DNA from: Eretmocerus hayati
Taxonomy: Eukaryota; Arthropoda; Insecta; Hymenoptera; Aphelinidae
NCBI GenBank assembly: GCA_029851415.1
Contig: CM056741.1
Span: forward strand, 145,874,522-145,938,521
DNA: 64,000 nt
Direction: 5' to 3'
The notes under the pieces are model-generated. The model was not told where the DNA came from, ran no database searches, and saw only the letters and a program-made list of their open reading frames with translations. Shown one piece after another: positions 12,151 to 22,429 of this stretch. The position numbers and the translations under genes were made by a program. Numbering within the stretch: position 1 is the stretch's first letter; every line of letters starts with the position of its first letter.

Positions 12151-12224
12151 GACTGGCTGGCCACGAGGATAAGGTGTCCGACTTCTAACTGGAAGGTCGT
12201 GGGTTCGAATCCCACCATCGGTCA
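12151..12224 (+). tRNA. tRNA-Arg(TCT)-like sequence, right arm
   Basis: Mirror copy of the left-arm sequence. The acceptor stem GACTGGC against ATCGGTC gives about six of seven pairs, slightly better than the left copy. The loop is again CTTCTAA, and the terminal A-C mismatch of the anticodon stem is shared. It points outward from the element, as the left copy does, and is followed within about 32 nt by a T run. That arrangement fits a Pol III unit, though transcription is not shown. Confidence 0.5.
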
Positions 12225-12255
12225 CGGGTGTCAACAGTGGAAAGGCTGGTGACAG

Positions 12256-12263
12256 TTTTTTTT
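12256..12263 (+). terminator. T8 run downstream of the tRNA-like unit
   Basis: Eight consecutive T residues lie about 32 nt after the tRNA-like body, which is the usual kind of Pol III stop. The left arm has only T5 at the matching place. The role is inferred. Confidence 0.35.
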
Positions 12264-12719
12264 CATTTTTGAGCCATTCTCATCTTTTTTTTCTCCTTCA
12301 GACTCTTCCAGGTGCGTTCAAGGAAGTAAAATGAATATTCGGTAATTTGCAATTCTGGGTGAACGATCCCCTGATAAGTTGGCTGATTAATCAGCCGATT
12401 AATCAGCTGATTTTTTGGGTGATATTTTGGCATGCTTAATCAGCTGATTAATCACCCGATTAATCAGGCGATTTATCAGCTGATTAATCACCTGATTTTT
12501 TTCGGCAGGGGATGCAGATGTTGATTGATTGGATTCTTGTACAACTGGCATCTTTCTCCAAGGAGAGTGACTAGGTCGAACAAGAGAATTTTGATGGTGC
12601 ATTGGTAATGATGGATGAAGAGCTATTCCTTGAATTCTACTTGAATGTTGTTCCCATGTCCATACATGCCCAGGCATGTGATGCCCAAACAGAGGAGGGC
12701 CCGGAGAGCCTGACACATT

Positions 12720-13671
12720 CTGCTATGTCTTTTTGTTTACTTTCCTTTTCCTCTATAAATTAGTCTCTGTCCATGAATCATCAGTAACTGAGAATAACAA
12801 CCGCGGGATTCTCGTGGAAATACACTAAACCTCATTTCTAATTGTTATACCTATGATAAATGTATTAAGGTATTATTTATTCATGACTCACTTCAGTGCA
12901 CGGGATACGGCCGTGCCGGCAAGGCTAGTCACATGCTGATGAAGATTGAAGAAGCAAAGCAGTAATAGATGGCGGGGGGGGGGCGACGGTGGGATGCCAT
13001 TTGAATGTTCAACGCTTATTTATTTCGAGTACTGATAATAATGTTTATATGCATATATTATAGGCCACACAAAATCAAAGCGGCAAGAGGTCAGTCCACG
13101 ATCTCGAGTCTGACGATTTTACCATATATTTCTGTATTCTTAGCCTATTCGGCCGACCTCGACTCATAGATGAGATGGGCTTGCAAGCGAAGTGCAGCTT
13201 ATTTTTCCATCATCAAGGCCCTAAATCGCATTGAAAGTCGGCATTTCTAAGTTTGAGTGATAACTGTTATCTAATTTCAAAATGCAGGCAATTTTTCAAT
13301 TGCTTCCGAGCAAGCTCCTTGCTTCCCAGCGACTATTTCTACATGATTTCGACCCTCGCGTGCGACTTGGGCCAGTGGCAAAACCAGTTCCAAAACTAGC
13401 TTCAACCTCACAACTTCGGTGCGAAATATATAACTATTTCATCACGCAAAAACTGACTAGAAATACGCTGCTGAAAGAGATTAGCAGAATGCTTTCTCAT
13501 GGCAAAATGTGACCATATTTTCAACTGAAAGACACGGACATTCTGCGTATCCTGCAGCGATTATTATTAATAATAGCCCGAGGATACCAGAATTTTAATG
13601 GAAACCACAATCAATATCAGTGATTTCTGGCATCGATTTTTATTATTCTCATTTTTGACAATCTTCAATTT
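12720..13671. other. No gene seen
   Basis: Upstream flank of the BTB pseudogene. There is a nine-G run near 12975 (GGCGGGGGGGGGCGACGG). An open frame at 13282-13512 has no recognisable domain. A further upstream exon of the BTB gene could lie here, but I cannot place one. Confidence 0.35.
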
Positions 13672-14160
13672 TTTTATTCTGAATATCTTCAAAGAGAGCA
13701 ACTCGGTTTACATAATTTTGTTACTCTCGAAGAAATCGTTCGATTGTATTAGGTAATAATACTCTTTTCGCGAAGGTAATTAGTGTTCACGAATCATGAT
13801 GATTCACAAATAACACATGAGAGCATAATCTGTGGTTTGTGTTGTGAAATGAATTTTTTATTCTAAAAATCTCTAAAAACAGCAATTTGGTCTCCACCAT
13901 TTTATTCCTCTCGACGAGATCTTTCTATTGTAGCTAATACTTGTTTCGCAAAGGTGATAGATTTTCACGAAAAATAATAACGTGTGGTTTCTGTGGTGAA
14001 TGAATATTTTATTCTCATGATTTTTGAAGAGAGGAATTCGGTTTCCCACCATTTTGTTCCTCTCGACAAGATCTTTTCATTGTATGTGATACTCTTTCCG
14101 GAAGGTAATAGGTGGTGAAGAGAGATGATGATTTGCAAAGTAATTGCATGTTCTGAAGTG
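13672..14160. repeat. Three degenerate tandem units of about 150-180 bp
   Basis: Units begin near 13672, 13851 and 14002. Each contains in order TTTTATTCT, a G-A rich step, CGGTTT/TGGTCT, CCACCATTTTRTTCCTCTCG or its variant, GAAATC/GAGATCT, an ATTGTA phrase and CGMAAGGTRAT. The third unit ends shortly before the element at 14272. The first copy is longer because of an extra segment near 13790-13850. Confidence 0.75.
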
Positions 14161-14271
14161 CATGTTGTTTGTTTTCGTTCACGGTTTCTCCTCAACCCTT
14201 CGATCGTTCTTTCTGAAATTTTCATGAGTGACGCAGCGCGTCCAGCGCGAGGCTGTAGAGTCAGCCTTTAA

Positions 14272-15637
14272 TAAGGTAAGTGTACCCAACATGCCCCCCC
14301 TTAAGCCATTTTGCCCATAACTTTGGCCCATCTCAATATTTTCTGACGTACTTTAGCTCATTTTGAAGCTTGAAAAAAAACCTTCAAAATGAGCTAACAT
14401 ACGTTGAATGTTGACCAACTACAGCCGAGTAATCTTAATTCTCGCAAAAGGTGTTTTTTTGGGAGTTCGCGAGGGGGTGTACCCAACATGCCCCCATTCT
14501 TCTCCGCGATCATAGTCGGCGCCAAGATTCTTAACGCTCACAGCTGTCTGCCTTCGGAGTCTGAGCGATATCTAATGGGTAGAATGTGACGTATTGTACG
14601 ATTGGAAAAGATGAATCTTCAGTGACAGATGCTGCTTGGCAAAATAATTGAATATGCATTTCGAAAAGTCCCACGGAAAAAGCGTATCTTTATAGACGCT
14701 CAGTTTTGATTCTTTCCACGCTAAATTTCATTCAAGAAGGCAAGAGATCAGTAAGACGATAATTTATTTTAAAAAATACATGAATTTGAATTATTGTTTC
14801 CTCGTAAGGGTCAAAGAAATAATAATAAAGGATACAAATTAAAATACACAATATCTGTGACTATAATTCAAATCATTATTTAGCATTGTGGCTAGCAACG
14901 CTACATCAAATTCACCAAAACATGTCTCTTGCATTCAGCACGAGATATCTTTCAACAAAAATTAAAGCACTTTTTCGTCAATGATCAACATGTAACACCT
15001 TTAAAAACAATAATAATCACATTAATGTCAGGTAACTCGTGAGGTTTCACAAATAAAATGTAAAAAATGAAAAAATTTTCATCAAAACACAAAGAAAAAT
15101 TATTTTTGGAAGCCCCAGGAAAAAAAAAATTAAAAATTAAATTAAATTATTATTCGTGAAAAGCCCCAGGAGCGGTTCTAGTTTGATGTACAAACGTATA
15201 GCCCGACAGCAGCGCACTGCAGGAGCTCTCTTGTGGAATCGGACGGATGGGGGCATGTTGGGTACACCCCCTCGTTTTCAACTTTCCTCCGTATTTTGCT
15301 CATGAAATCGCTCCAGATTAGAGTTTTGCAACGCTGTAAAAAGGATTTTGAAGGTCTTGGAACAAGGAATCAAATGCGCTAAGGTACGTCAAGATTGGTT
15401 GAATCAAAACAATTTGGCAGAGGTTTGAATAAAGGCAATTTCTTAGGTGTGCAAACACGAAAAATGCAAAAACTCAATTTATATTTTCTGGGAGACGCAG
15501 AAATCATTCCGGGTCGGTCCAAATCATTAGTTTTCTCATATTTTAACATAACAAACGTAAAAAAAAATTGCAGGGAGGTCCTCGAGTGCCCACTTTTGAG
15601 ATCGGCATATGGGGGCATGTTGGGTACACTTACCTTA
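14272..15637. mobile_element. 1.37-kb TIR element with two nested pairs of inverted ends
   Basis: The outer ends are TAAGGTAAGTGTACCCAACA-type sequence continuing into TGCCCCC (14272 onward), mirrored at 15606-15637. Both sides are flanked by TAA, a possible 3-bp target duplication (14269-14271 and 15638-15640). A second inverted pair with the same core lies inside at about 14470-14497 and 15247-15274. A hairpin TTAGCTCATTTTGAAG...CTTCAAAATGAGCTAA sits near 14353-14397. There is no transposase ORF. A 3-bp T-A-A duplication would suit PIF/Harbinger-like elements, but that is tentative. Confidence 0.75.
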
Positions 15638-17139
15638 TAATTAGGTGTAAATCCGCGCCACACATCTTAGGGTGGTCATCTATCACTCATAAAAATTTCA
15701 GAAGGATCGATTAAACGGTTATTGAGAAGATAGGGTAAACAACACAAACACAAACACACACACGCAATGACCGACAATGATTTATGATGAATGTTTAGCG
15801 TGGAGGGGGTGGTCATGGAGGAAAAATCTGACCTATCAAACGAAAGATCTCAGCGTGGCGAACAAAACGGATAGGGCTGAATCCCTATTAGCGGAGATTT
15901 TTAGAATGAAAAATGGATTTGAGTGAAAAAATCGGAAAAATCTCTTGTCACGAATACAACCCTTCCTCTTTGAGAAAGCAACATAAAACCAAGAATGTGC
16001 TGGATTTTTGTGTGGTATAGACGATTGAATCCACGAATGATTATGATGAGTCAATGTAAAGATGAAACAATTGGACAGTCTTTCACTCTTGACCATGGGC
16101 CTTTGATTCAAAATCAATTGTTGACACGTTACACATCTAAATCAAACGGTCCCGCTAGCACAATTTATTTGGTTTTATTTAAATTAATAAACGGACCTAT
16201 AAACCCTTTGTTTAGAAATTCTCAAAACTTTTTTGAAAAGCTGCTGGGTGGGGGATTTGGTGGAATAAGATATCGCCCGTGGGTTGAGAAATCGCATTAG
16301 ATAATTCTTTTAGAGGTCCATCCGAACAAGTGAAAAGTAAATTTGATGCCTTTTGCGTTTTGCACTTCACTCCTTCACACAGTTTGATTAATTTCAGCGA
16401 TTCAAAAAGTACATGAAGATTATTTAAATTCAGGATCGACTTTAATTCCTATAATCTTGAGGTAAGGTGGTTTTAGTATGGATCATTATTCCAAATAATC
16501 AAGAATGCGAATGAAAAAGTTGGGACGTATTATCTTGACAGCACCCATCAGTTTCACTTTTTATGAACGACTTTTGAAGTCAGTGCCAGTGAAAATTTGT
16601 GGATATTTAGCTCTGCAATATCATACATAAGATCATGTGGCTGCATCATTCTGTCATTCCTATGGGATTTTATACTCACTATAAATACCGATCACAATAC
16701 ATTGAAAATTCGTAATGTTTTTTTCTGTGATTGATATCCGGCTCTTGACTGTACCCACCGACGTGCCCACCACCAAGAAGGCAGTAACACTAATGTATTT
16801 ATCTGCAACTCGATAAAGAAAATTACTACACATGGCAAGGCAGAAAATATGCTCTGGTCGCTGTAGGCACATTTCAAGAGGGAAGCGAAGTATACCGAGA
16901 GATACCCTTTTAGATTCTCGGCGCGGATGCACTCGTTTGAGAGTAGAAGCGCTCGAACGGCCTGGTATACCGAGCTCAAGGAGCCTCTGATCGGAAATTA
17001 CGAATCAAGGATCGATAAAGTTGTTTCGACGAACAAAAGATTCTACGAGAAGCTGTGCCGAAAACACATCCGTGCGACTCTGCGATTGACATGAGGGCAA
17101 ATTACGAGACGAAGATGATATCTTACTTATAAGTAAAGC
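15638..17139. other. No gene seen
   Basis: There are short open frames on both strands, none convincing. A CA-rich microsatellite lies near 15740-15766. The DNA is otherwise unique by eye. Confidence 0.35.
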
Positions 17140-17449
17140 ACAAGGAGAGCATCAGGTCTGTGGAACACGGATCTTGATGAAACTCTGGGAATCATCTTGT
17201 TTTGGTGGAAAAAGAAGGTACCCAAAAGGGTTAAGTCCAATTGGCCTCCTATCCCAAGATGCAGCCATATAGGCCCATGTTGAAAAGACACACACATAGA
17301 TACTGACAATGCTGACCTCCATCGCTGTATCTGAGAATAGAAGGCCCATGGGATTAAACCCTTGGAGATACCTTCAATTTTCACCAAAACAAGATGATTC
17401 CCAGAGCTTCATCAAGATCCCTGTTCCGCAGACCTGATGCTCCCCTTGT
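17140..17449. mobile_element. 310-bp hairpin (MITE-like)
   Basis: The left arm, about 17140-17205 (ACAAGGAGAGCATCAGGTCT, later GGGAATCATCTTGTTTTGGTG), is mirrored by about 17383-17449 (CACCAAAACAAGATGATTCC, later AGACCTGATGCTCCCCTTGT). The loop is about 175 bp. The arms are close to identical, and there is no ORF of note. It lies 24 bp from the next inverted repeat. Confidence 0.8.
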
Positions 17450-17472
17450 TAGTTTCAAAATCAGATCCTATC

Positions 17473-18169
17473 ATATCGACGCCTCTTACGGAGATTAACA
17501 CATCCGCTAACGCCCACGAAGACTAACACGGGGGCCGAAGATTAGCATTTGCTTTGTTACGGCCACGAAGATTAACACTTACTGTTTACGCCACGAAGAT
17601 CAACACTTACGCCTCAGCGCCACGAAGATTATCTCTTACTGCTTCGAAGAGTAACACTTACTCGCGCATTTTTTTCTTGAAGGGACGAAGACTATAAGTA
17701 TTCCGTCTTAAGGCTACGAAAACTAACACATTCTTCTTATCGGCACGAAAATTAACACATTCGTAGACTTCATTCTTGAAGGGATGGAGATTATAAGTAC
17801 TTCGTCTTAAACGAAATACTTATATATACAGTATCCGTCCCTCCATGAATGAAGTCTACGAATGTGTTAATTTTTGTGCCGCTAAAGAGAATGTGTTTTT
17901 TTTCGTGGCCCTAAGACGGAATACATGGTCTCCGTCCCTTTGAACAAGAACGTGTGCAAGTGTGTTATAGTCTTTATACCGTTCAGGAGTAAGTCCTAGT
18001 TTCATGGGCCGTTGAGCAGTAAGTGTTAGTCTTCGTGCCCCTAAGGAGTAAGTGTTAGTTTTCATGGGCCTAAGGAGAATCCGTTAATCTTCGTGTTCAC
18101 AACGAATAAACGTTAATCTTCATCAGTCACAAGAAAAGAGGTGTTAATCTTCGTAAAAGGCGTCGATAT
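17473..18169. repeat. Inverted array of degenerate ACGAAGATTAACAC-type units
   Basis: Units of roughly 20-35 bp built on (C)ACGAAGATTAACACTTAC run rightward to about 17810. The same units in reverse complement (GTGTTAATCTTCGTG) run from about 17820 to 18150. The ends carry ATATCGACGCC and GGCGTCGATAT. The centre contains GTACTTCGTCTTAAACGAAATACTT, itself near-palindromic. No coding content is seen. Confidence 0.8.
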
Positions 18170-19011
18170 ATTCTTGCTTCTGGGTCGATTACGTCACCTA
18201 ATATTTTTACACTTACGCTGATTATCCTGCTCCAAGAATGAACGATACTTTACACGTGAAAAAACCTACTTTCTCCGTTTACCACCATTAATTTTTCATC
18301 ATTACAGTCCTGGCATGGTGGTTTTTCCCTCTTCGAGATAAAAAAAAAACCGCGCGCACTGCGAACGTCAAATCAAGTATTCCCTGCGTTGAACAATCAA
18401 CTCGAGTTATCAATCAGAAATTTTCTGTAAAAGAAGGTAGGAGGTGAAATATATGGCCAATGGCATGCAGTTTGGATAGATTTTTTCAATCTGCAAAATA
18501 GATTTTCTTGCAGCGAGAATGTCTCACGAAGAGCTATTCTTCAGGGGTGAAACTTGTCCACCTGCTGTGAAAAAGTTCGACAGTAGCTGGGCGGCCCAGC
18601 CTGGGCCTCGAAATAGCCGTGAAATCGTGTTACGTAAGAGTGGTAGAATATACTTTCAGCTAGAGGCACCTCTGCGACATAAAGAGGATCAACAGAACGA
18701 AGCAATGTCCTCATCTATCAAGCTTTCAAGAGCGCGTATTACGGTCGAGAAGAGAGCTTGAATGCGTGGTATCAATGACGCGCCCACGTGCTACTCATGG
18801 CCCGGTCCATCCACACTCTTTCCTTCGTCTCACGGGGCTATACCCGTAAAGTACCATCAACGGGAAAACCGATCACGGATGCGAGAGCGTGAAGCGTCGT
18901 CGTCGACAGTTGGTTCGTTGAGAAAATACGGACGATCTGACATCGGAAAGTCTATATGCCTGCTATTCTGCCGGGAGTTAATGGAGCCTCATTGTCACGG
19001 CGAGAGCATCG

Positions 19012-19038
19012 ATTGGCCAATCAATAATTGTATATAAA
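19012..19038 (+). promoter_or_regulatory. Possible core promoter: CCAAT-like palindrome and TATATAAA
   Basis: ATTGGCCAAT at 19012-19021 is followed at 19031-19038 by TATATAAA, and then by GC-rich sequence. The spacing is tighter than usual for a CCAAT box. No certain first exon follows, although the RGS7 gene and the orphan exon at 21678 both lie downstream on this strand. Confidence 0.3.
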
Positions 19039-21544
19039 TGAGAGCCTGCCGCTTTTTGTCCGCCACCACGCCACCGCCGCGCCGCAGAGAATGATGCGCG
19101 ATGCTGATGCCCCCCGACGGAAATGGAAGCTTCCGGGATCGCTAATATATATACCATACGTCCACATCCTCTAATATACATAACTACGTAGTGTGTATAG
19201 AGAGCTTTTTATCACAATGCCTGTCTCACCGTGCTTATGACGGATTGCATTAATCTGCTCGATGTCGAGCTCTCGTACAAAGCTCCTCGCAAAGCTCGCT
19301 TTCGAAGCTCTGATGCTCAATTTTTTACACCCGATCTGCTGCGCTGCGTATTACTAGGGAAGCAAAAGCGTTTGAACTTTTTGAGACTAATTTATGATCG
19401 AGAGAGAAAAATTAGGGGACACGTCTGTCAAGGACGGCAATATGTGCTTTAAAAATAAAGAGGTGACTACTGGAAATGGGATAAGGTATCTTTTATTTAT
19501 AAATAGGATCATATTATAATTATGCATCAGAATTATTCCATCAAAAGAGAGGGATACCACCCTTCACTTGAAAGCTATACCCTCGTGAGATCCCGCTAAC
19601 AAGCACCTAATTCGCATCTTTTTTCGATGCAACTACTTTATCCTATTGGCTCAGCTACTTTAGATGAGCTGCAATGTGTCGCCTACAGGAAGAGTAATTC
19701 ATTTTCTGGACATCTTTCGATTTTTTGAATTTCATGGCGAAATTGTAGGACATTAATACACAGGATGCACGAAATAAATCTATTGAAGAGGTGGTTTTAG
19801 TAGTCGAATTTGAAAAAATCGATTCAATTTCGATGAGTTGTCAAGTACTTTCTCAAAAATTATCACATAATTAAAAAATTTTGGTCTTCTAAAACATTCG
19901 ACCTTTATCTATCCCCGAACTCGTGAGAAAATACACTTGAAAAAGGACAACGTTTTTTTATAATTTTTAATCCCAAAACTGCATCCAATCATCATGAAAT
20001 AAAACAAAATCTCGTCCGTACGTTCGCCGTGAACGAGAAATAGGTGATACGATAGCTCTCTTACGTGATGCTATATTTCATAAGGTTCCATCAATCGATA
20101 TCACCATGACAGGTATCTATTGACGCCGGAGCAGTTTAAAAAGATTCTCAATTCTTCACCGCTTTTACGAGAAATCTCTTGCTTGTGAATTTTGGTATTA
20201 CTTACTTCAAATTACAACTTTTAACAGGGTTACATATCACTTGGATCAGAAGTGCGAGCAGGAATATGACCGTATCATTTGGTGGGGCATGCGTGAGATC
20301 ATCTTTTCTTTTACAATTTCATTCCGAGTTCTTTACTGAATAATTTAAAAACACTTTGAAAACTTTGAGTTGTTTTTAATCAAATGATGCAGTACATTCT
20401 ACGTTGATTGAATGTAACGCATGACGCAGCAATTTTCCTGGTAAACGACTTGAGCGAAAAGGCGAATAATTTCAGCGTTCACGCTGAAACAATTTTACGC
20501 TCAAAGTGTAATAAAATTCCCTGAAAGCATTTTGTTGCATGTACACGCTACCTTCGATCAAGCGCACAATATTTTACCCCGTCCAATAAAATTGCAAAGT
20601 CGACTCATACGAACGAAATTACATCAAGCTTGATTGTTAATACAAATACCCATACATAATTTTGAGTATGGCCAATATCGAGAAGTTTTGGAAAATTTCG
20701 GAAAAATTCCATCTCCATAAATATGATGACGATCAGTTATGAGGCACAAGCATTTTTGAGGACGATAATAAATGCACAATAGGTCTTAGTTCCTTAGCCC
20801 CTGTTTACTCAAATTCCTAATTCCTGAATGAAGAGATAAGTAAACATTAGATAAGCCGGAATTTTCATTACTGAAATACTCGTAAACGTGGTTCTGTCGA
20901 ATGGACTTTTGCAAAGCAGTGTCTAATACCCATAAAGCCTGCAGAAGCCAGGACCAAATTCAGGCCTATAGCCCGAAAAACTCTGTGACTATCGTTCGGA
21001 TAGACCTATATCTGTCTGCTAAAATGCATATCAAGAAGCATTTTAAAGGCAAGTCCATTATGGGGTTGTTGGGATTCAAAATGATGCACTACAAATCGAA
21101 ACAGAGCTATTCGACCATAGTTTGCAGACGTTGATTAAACTGCTTATTGGTCTTAGCAAAAATTTTAATTCGACTAGGCATGCAGGAAATGTAATATATT
21201 TTAAAAACTCTACCCAAAAACTGAGTGAAATACGATTATCGCTGTAGCGGTTGAAGCTATTCGCACCGTTAGTAACAATGGGTTGAAAGACTAAAAATCA
21301 TTTTTGGATAGATTCGCCGCTTCCAGTCATAGACTATGGTGTTCTGTCTCTAGTTCTGTTCTGTCTAACGCTGCTGTAAAATATTGTCGTAAATTCTCAT
21401 GCAGAGCGTCGAAGAATGCAAACACGAGGGGCCGAAGACTCGAAACGACGTTTCTCAGAATGTCAGCTGTGCGAATATGCGCGCCCCGGCGAGCTTGCAA
21501 CAGAGAGGGGGCACAATGTGGGAGAGGGCAGAGGGGGAGGAGGA

Positions 21545-21605
21545 ATGTGTGTGTGTGCGCGCAAGCTCCATATTTGTGTGTGTGGGTATGTGTGTGTATA
21601 TATGA
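21545..21605. repeat. GT-rich simple repeat
   Basis: Interrupted (GT)n with GC and TA steps, ending in TATATATGAGAGAG. It lies upstream of the orphan exon. Confidence 0.85.
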
Positions 21606-21677
21606 GAGAGCAGACGACGCAAAGTAGTGCAACGCTGCTCGTGTTTACTGATCAAGTGCGTTGATTGTTCAATGCAG

Positions 21678-21829
21678 GGTCGAGTACGTTGTCCGGCAGC
21701 CGCGACATGCACCAGCTCAGCGAGGATGTCCGCTGCCACCAGGCCAGTGGCCCCAAAGGAAATCGAGCCCTGTCACGCGACAGTAGTATCAGCAGCCGCA
21801 CCGCAAGCTTTGAGCAGCCTCGCAAATAG
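21678..21829 (+). CDS. Possible terminal exon of an unrecognised gene
   Basis: After an acceptor-like TTCAATGCAG the frame starting at 21680 is open for 49 codons to TAG at 21827-21829. The peptide includes SGSRDMHQLSEDV and ALSRDSSISSRTASFEQ, a serine-rich composition common at the ends of signalling and synaptic proteins, with G/C in most third positions. Upstream coding exons were not found. An alternative is a 5' non-coding exon of the RGS7 gene, which starts 0.6 kb downstream. I do not recognise the protein. Confidence 0.3.
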
Positions 21830-22149
21830 AGCTGCCAAGCCGCGTGTCCTGCACCAAAGTGCCACAGCGAGCACGGAACCGTGGCATCGTCGAGTAGGTT
21901 AAACGCTTCGGCTCTTCAATATTCAAGAGTACGTATATTCGCCTATGCCATTTACTCCCTACGCTAGCTCTCTCTTTCCTCCTGGGACTATACCCATGCT
22001 CTCAGCCTTGCTGCATGTCTTACTGTCATTCACTTCCAAGCTTTACACTGCACCTGCCCCTGCATTGTTAATGCCACTCCAATGCTTCCTCTACTTTGCT
22101 GCTCTTCTACCAAAACCCTTGTGCGAGTCTTACGACAGTACTGCACATG

Positions 22150-22257
22150 TTTCTCCAATGTACCGTAGTTTTGATCATCATTGAGCTTGCACAAGGAATA
22201 GATGTTTCATCAATGTACCGTTGTTTGGATCATCATTGAGCTTGCATAAGGAATAGT
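22150..22257. repeat. Tandem duplication, period 55 bp
   Basis: Units at 22150-22204 and 22205-22257 share CAATGTACCGT, GATCATCATTGAGCTTGC and AAGGAATAG, with a few substitutions. They sit just upstream of the first coding exon of RGS7. Confidence 0.9.
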
Positions 22258-22429
22258 GATAAGTGGCATTGTTGTTTCAGTGGGCATGCGGGGGTGACCG
22301 GAGTGATGGGATGGGGCCAGAGCCCCATGGAGTTCGGGTAGACCCGTCTCCAGCCCAGCTCCCCAGCCCCCTCCGCCATAGCTATCGTCACTGCTCCTGC
22401 CAGAGACGCAGAGGGCCCCCTCGAACGAG

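Larger units (their letters stand above)
8646..12510. mobile_element. 3.9-kb fold-back element with tRNA-like sequence in each arm
   Basis: The ends are CCCTGCCGAAAAAAATC and its complement. Each end carries about 130 bp of tandem CTGATTAATC-type decamers. Inside, both arms hold the same blocks in mirror order: a segment near 8820/12350, a tRNA-Arg-like sequence, then three to four units of about 143 bp starting near TCGGCCTTGGTGAACAATGG. The arms span roughly 8646-9600 and 11500-12510. The middle (about 9600-11500) contains degenerate CAGAAACCTTTC-type repeats and units with TTCATCTATATTCAT. There is no transposase. The element interrupts the BTB gene. No clear target duplication was seen, so the superfamily is unassigned. 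Confidence 0.85.
4992..12719 (-). pseudogene. BTB/POZ (TD/POZ-like) gene, disrupted by two insertions and a frameshift
   Basis: Three blocks read as one former gene on the minus strand. Block 12719-12511 encodes a P/Q/S/H-rich stretch. Block 8597-8088 contains a basic segment (MKKKRKRPRNKKKWFDQF) and ends in DFGLYLNT. Block 5520-4992 continues with SDITLVADAERE, then the BTB core (YSGK-type helix, SEKFTLHDLKAQC) and a BACK-like tail ending LPRPPSRT. The order and motifs match the paralogue at 63218-64000, which has DFGAYLTTK, SDVVLVADADRKF and CVAAEKFSLEHLKNQC. A LINE separates YLNT from SSD, and a fold-back element separates the first two blocks. One base is missing from a T run at 5459-5461: the frame changes after AEREF and resumes as YAHKIILASRS. 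BTB proteins of this type are usually cullin-3 adaptors, but this copy cannot make the full protein. An in-frame TAG lies just upstream at 12720-12722, so the true 5' end was probably a separate exon. Confidence 0.8.
18170..21677. other. No gene assigned; mixed intergenic DNA
   Basis: The region holds a possible promoter at 19012-19038, an 80-codon frame at 18519-18761 without recognisable domains, and AT-rich DNA from about 19450 to 21250. A small hairpin near 20448-20500 pairs TTGAGCG with CGCTCAA around CAGCGTTCACGCTG. From about 21300 the DNA turns GC-rich, as expected near the 5' end of an active gene. Confidence 0.35.

Noticed and set aside
17473..18169. CRISPR-like array
   Set aside because: The units are degenerate, unevenly spaced and reverse orientation at the centre, in a eukaryotic setting. 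It is an inverted repeat, not a CRISPR.
18519..18761. 80-codon frame beginning MSHEELFFRGETCPP
   Set aside because: A GTAAGA donor lies inside, but no continuing exon could be joined and no domain is recognised.
21304..21739. Several overlapping frames on both strands in the GT-rich region
   Set aside because: They result from stop-poor simple repeat and GC-rich DNA; no domain or consistent splice sites.
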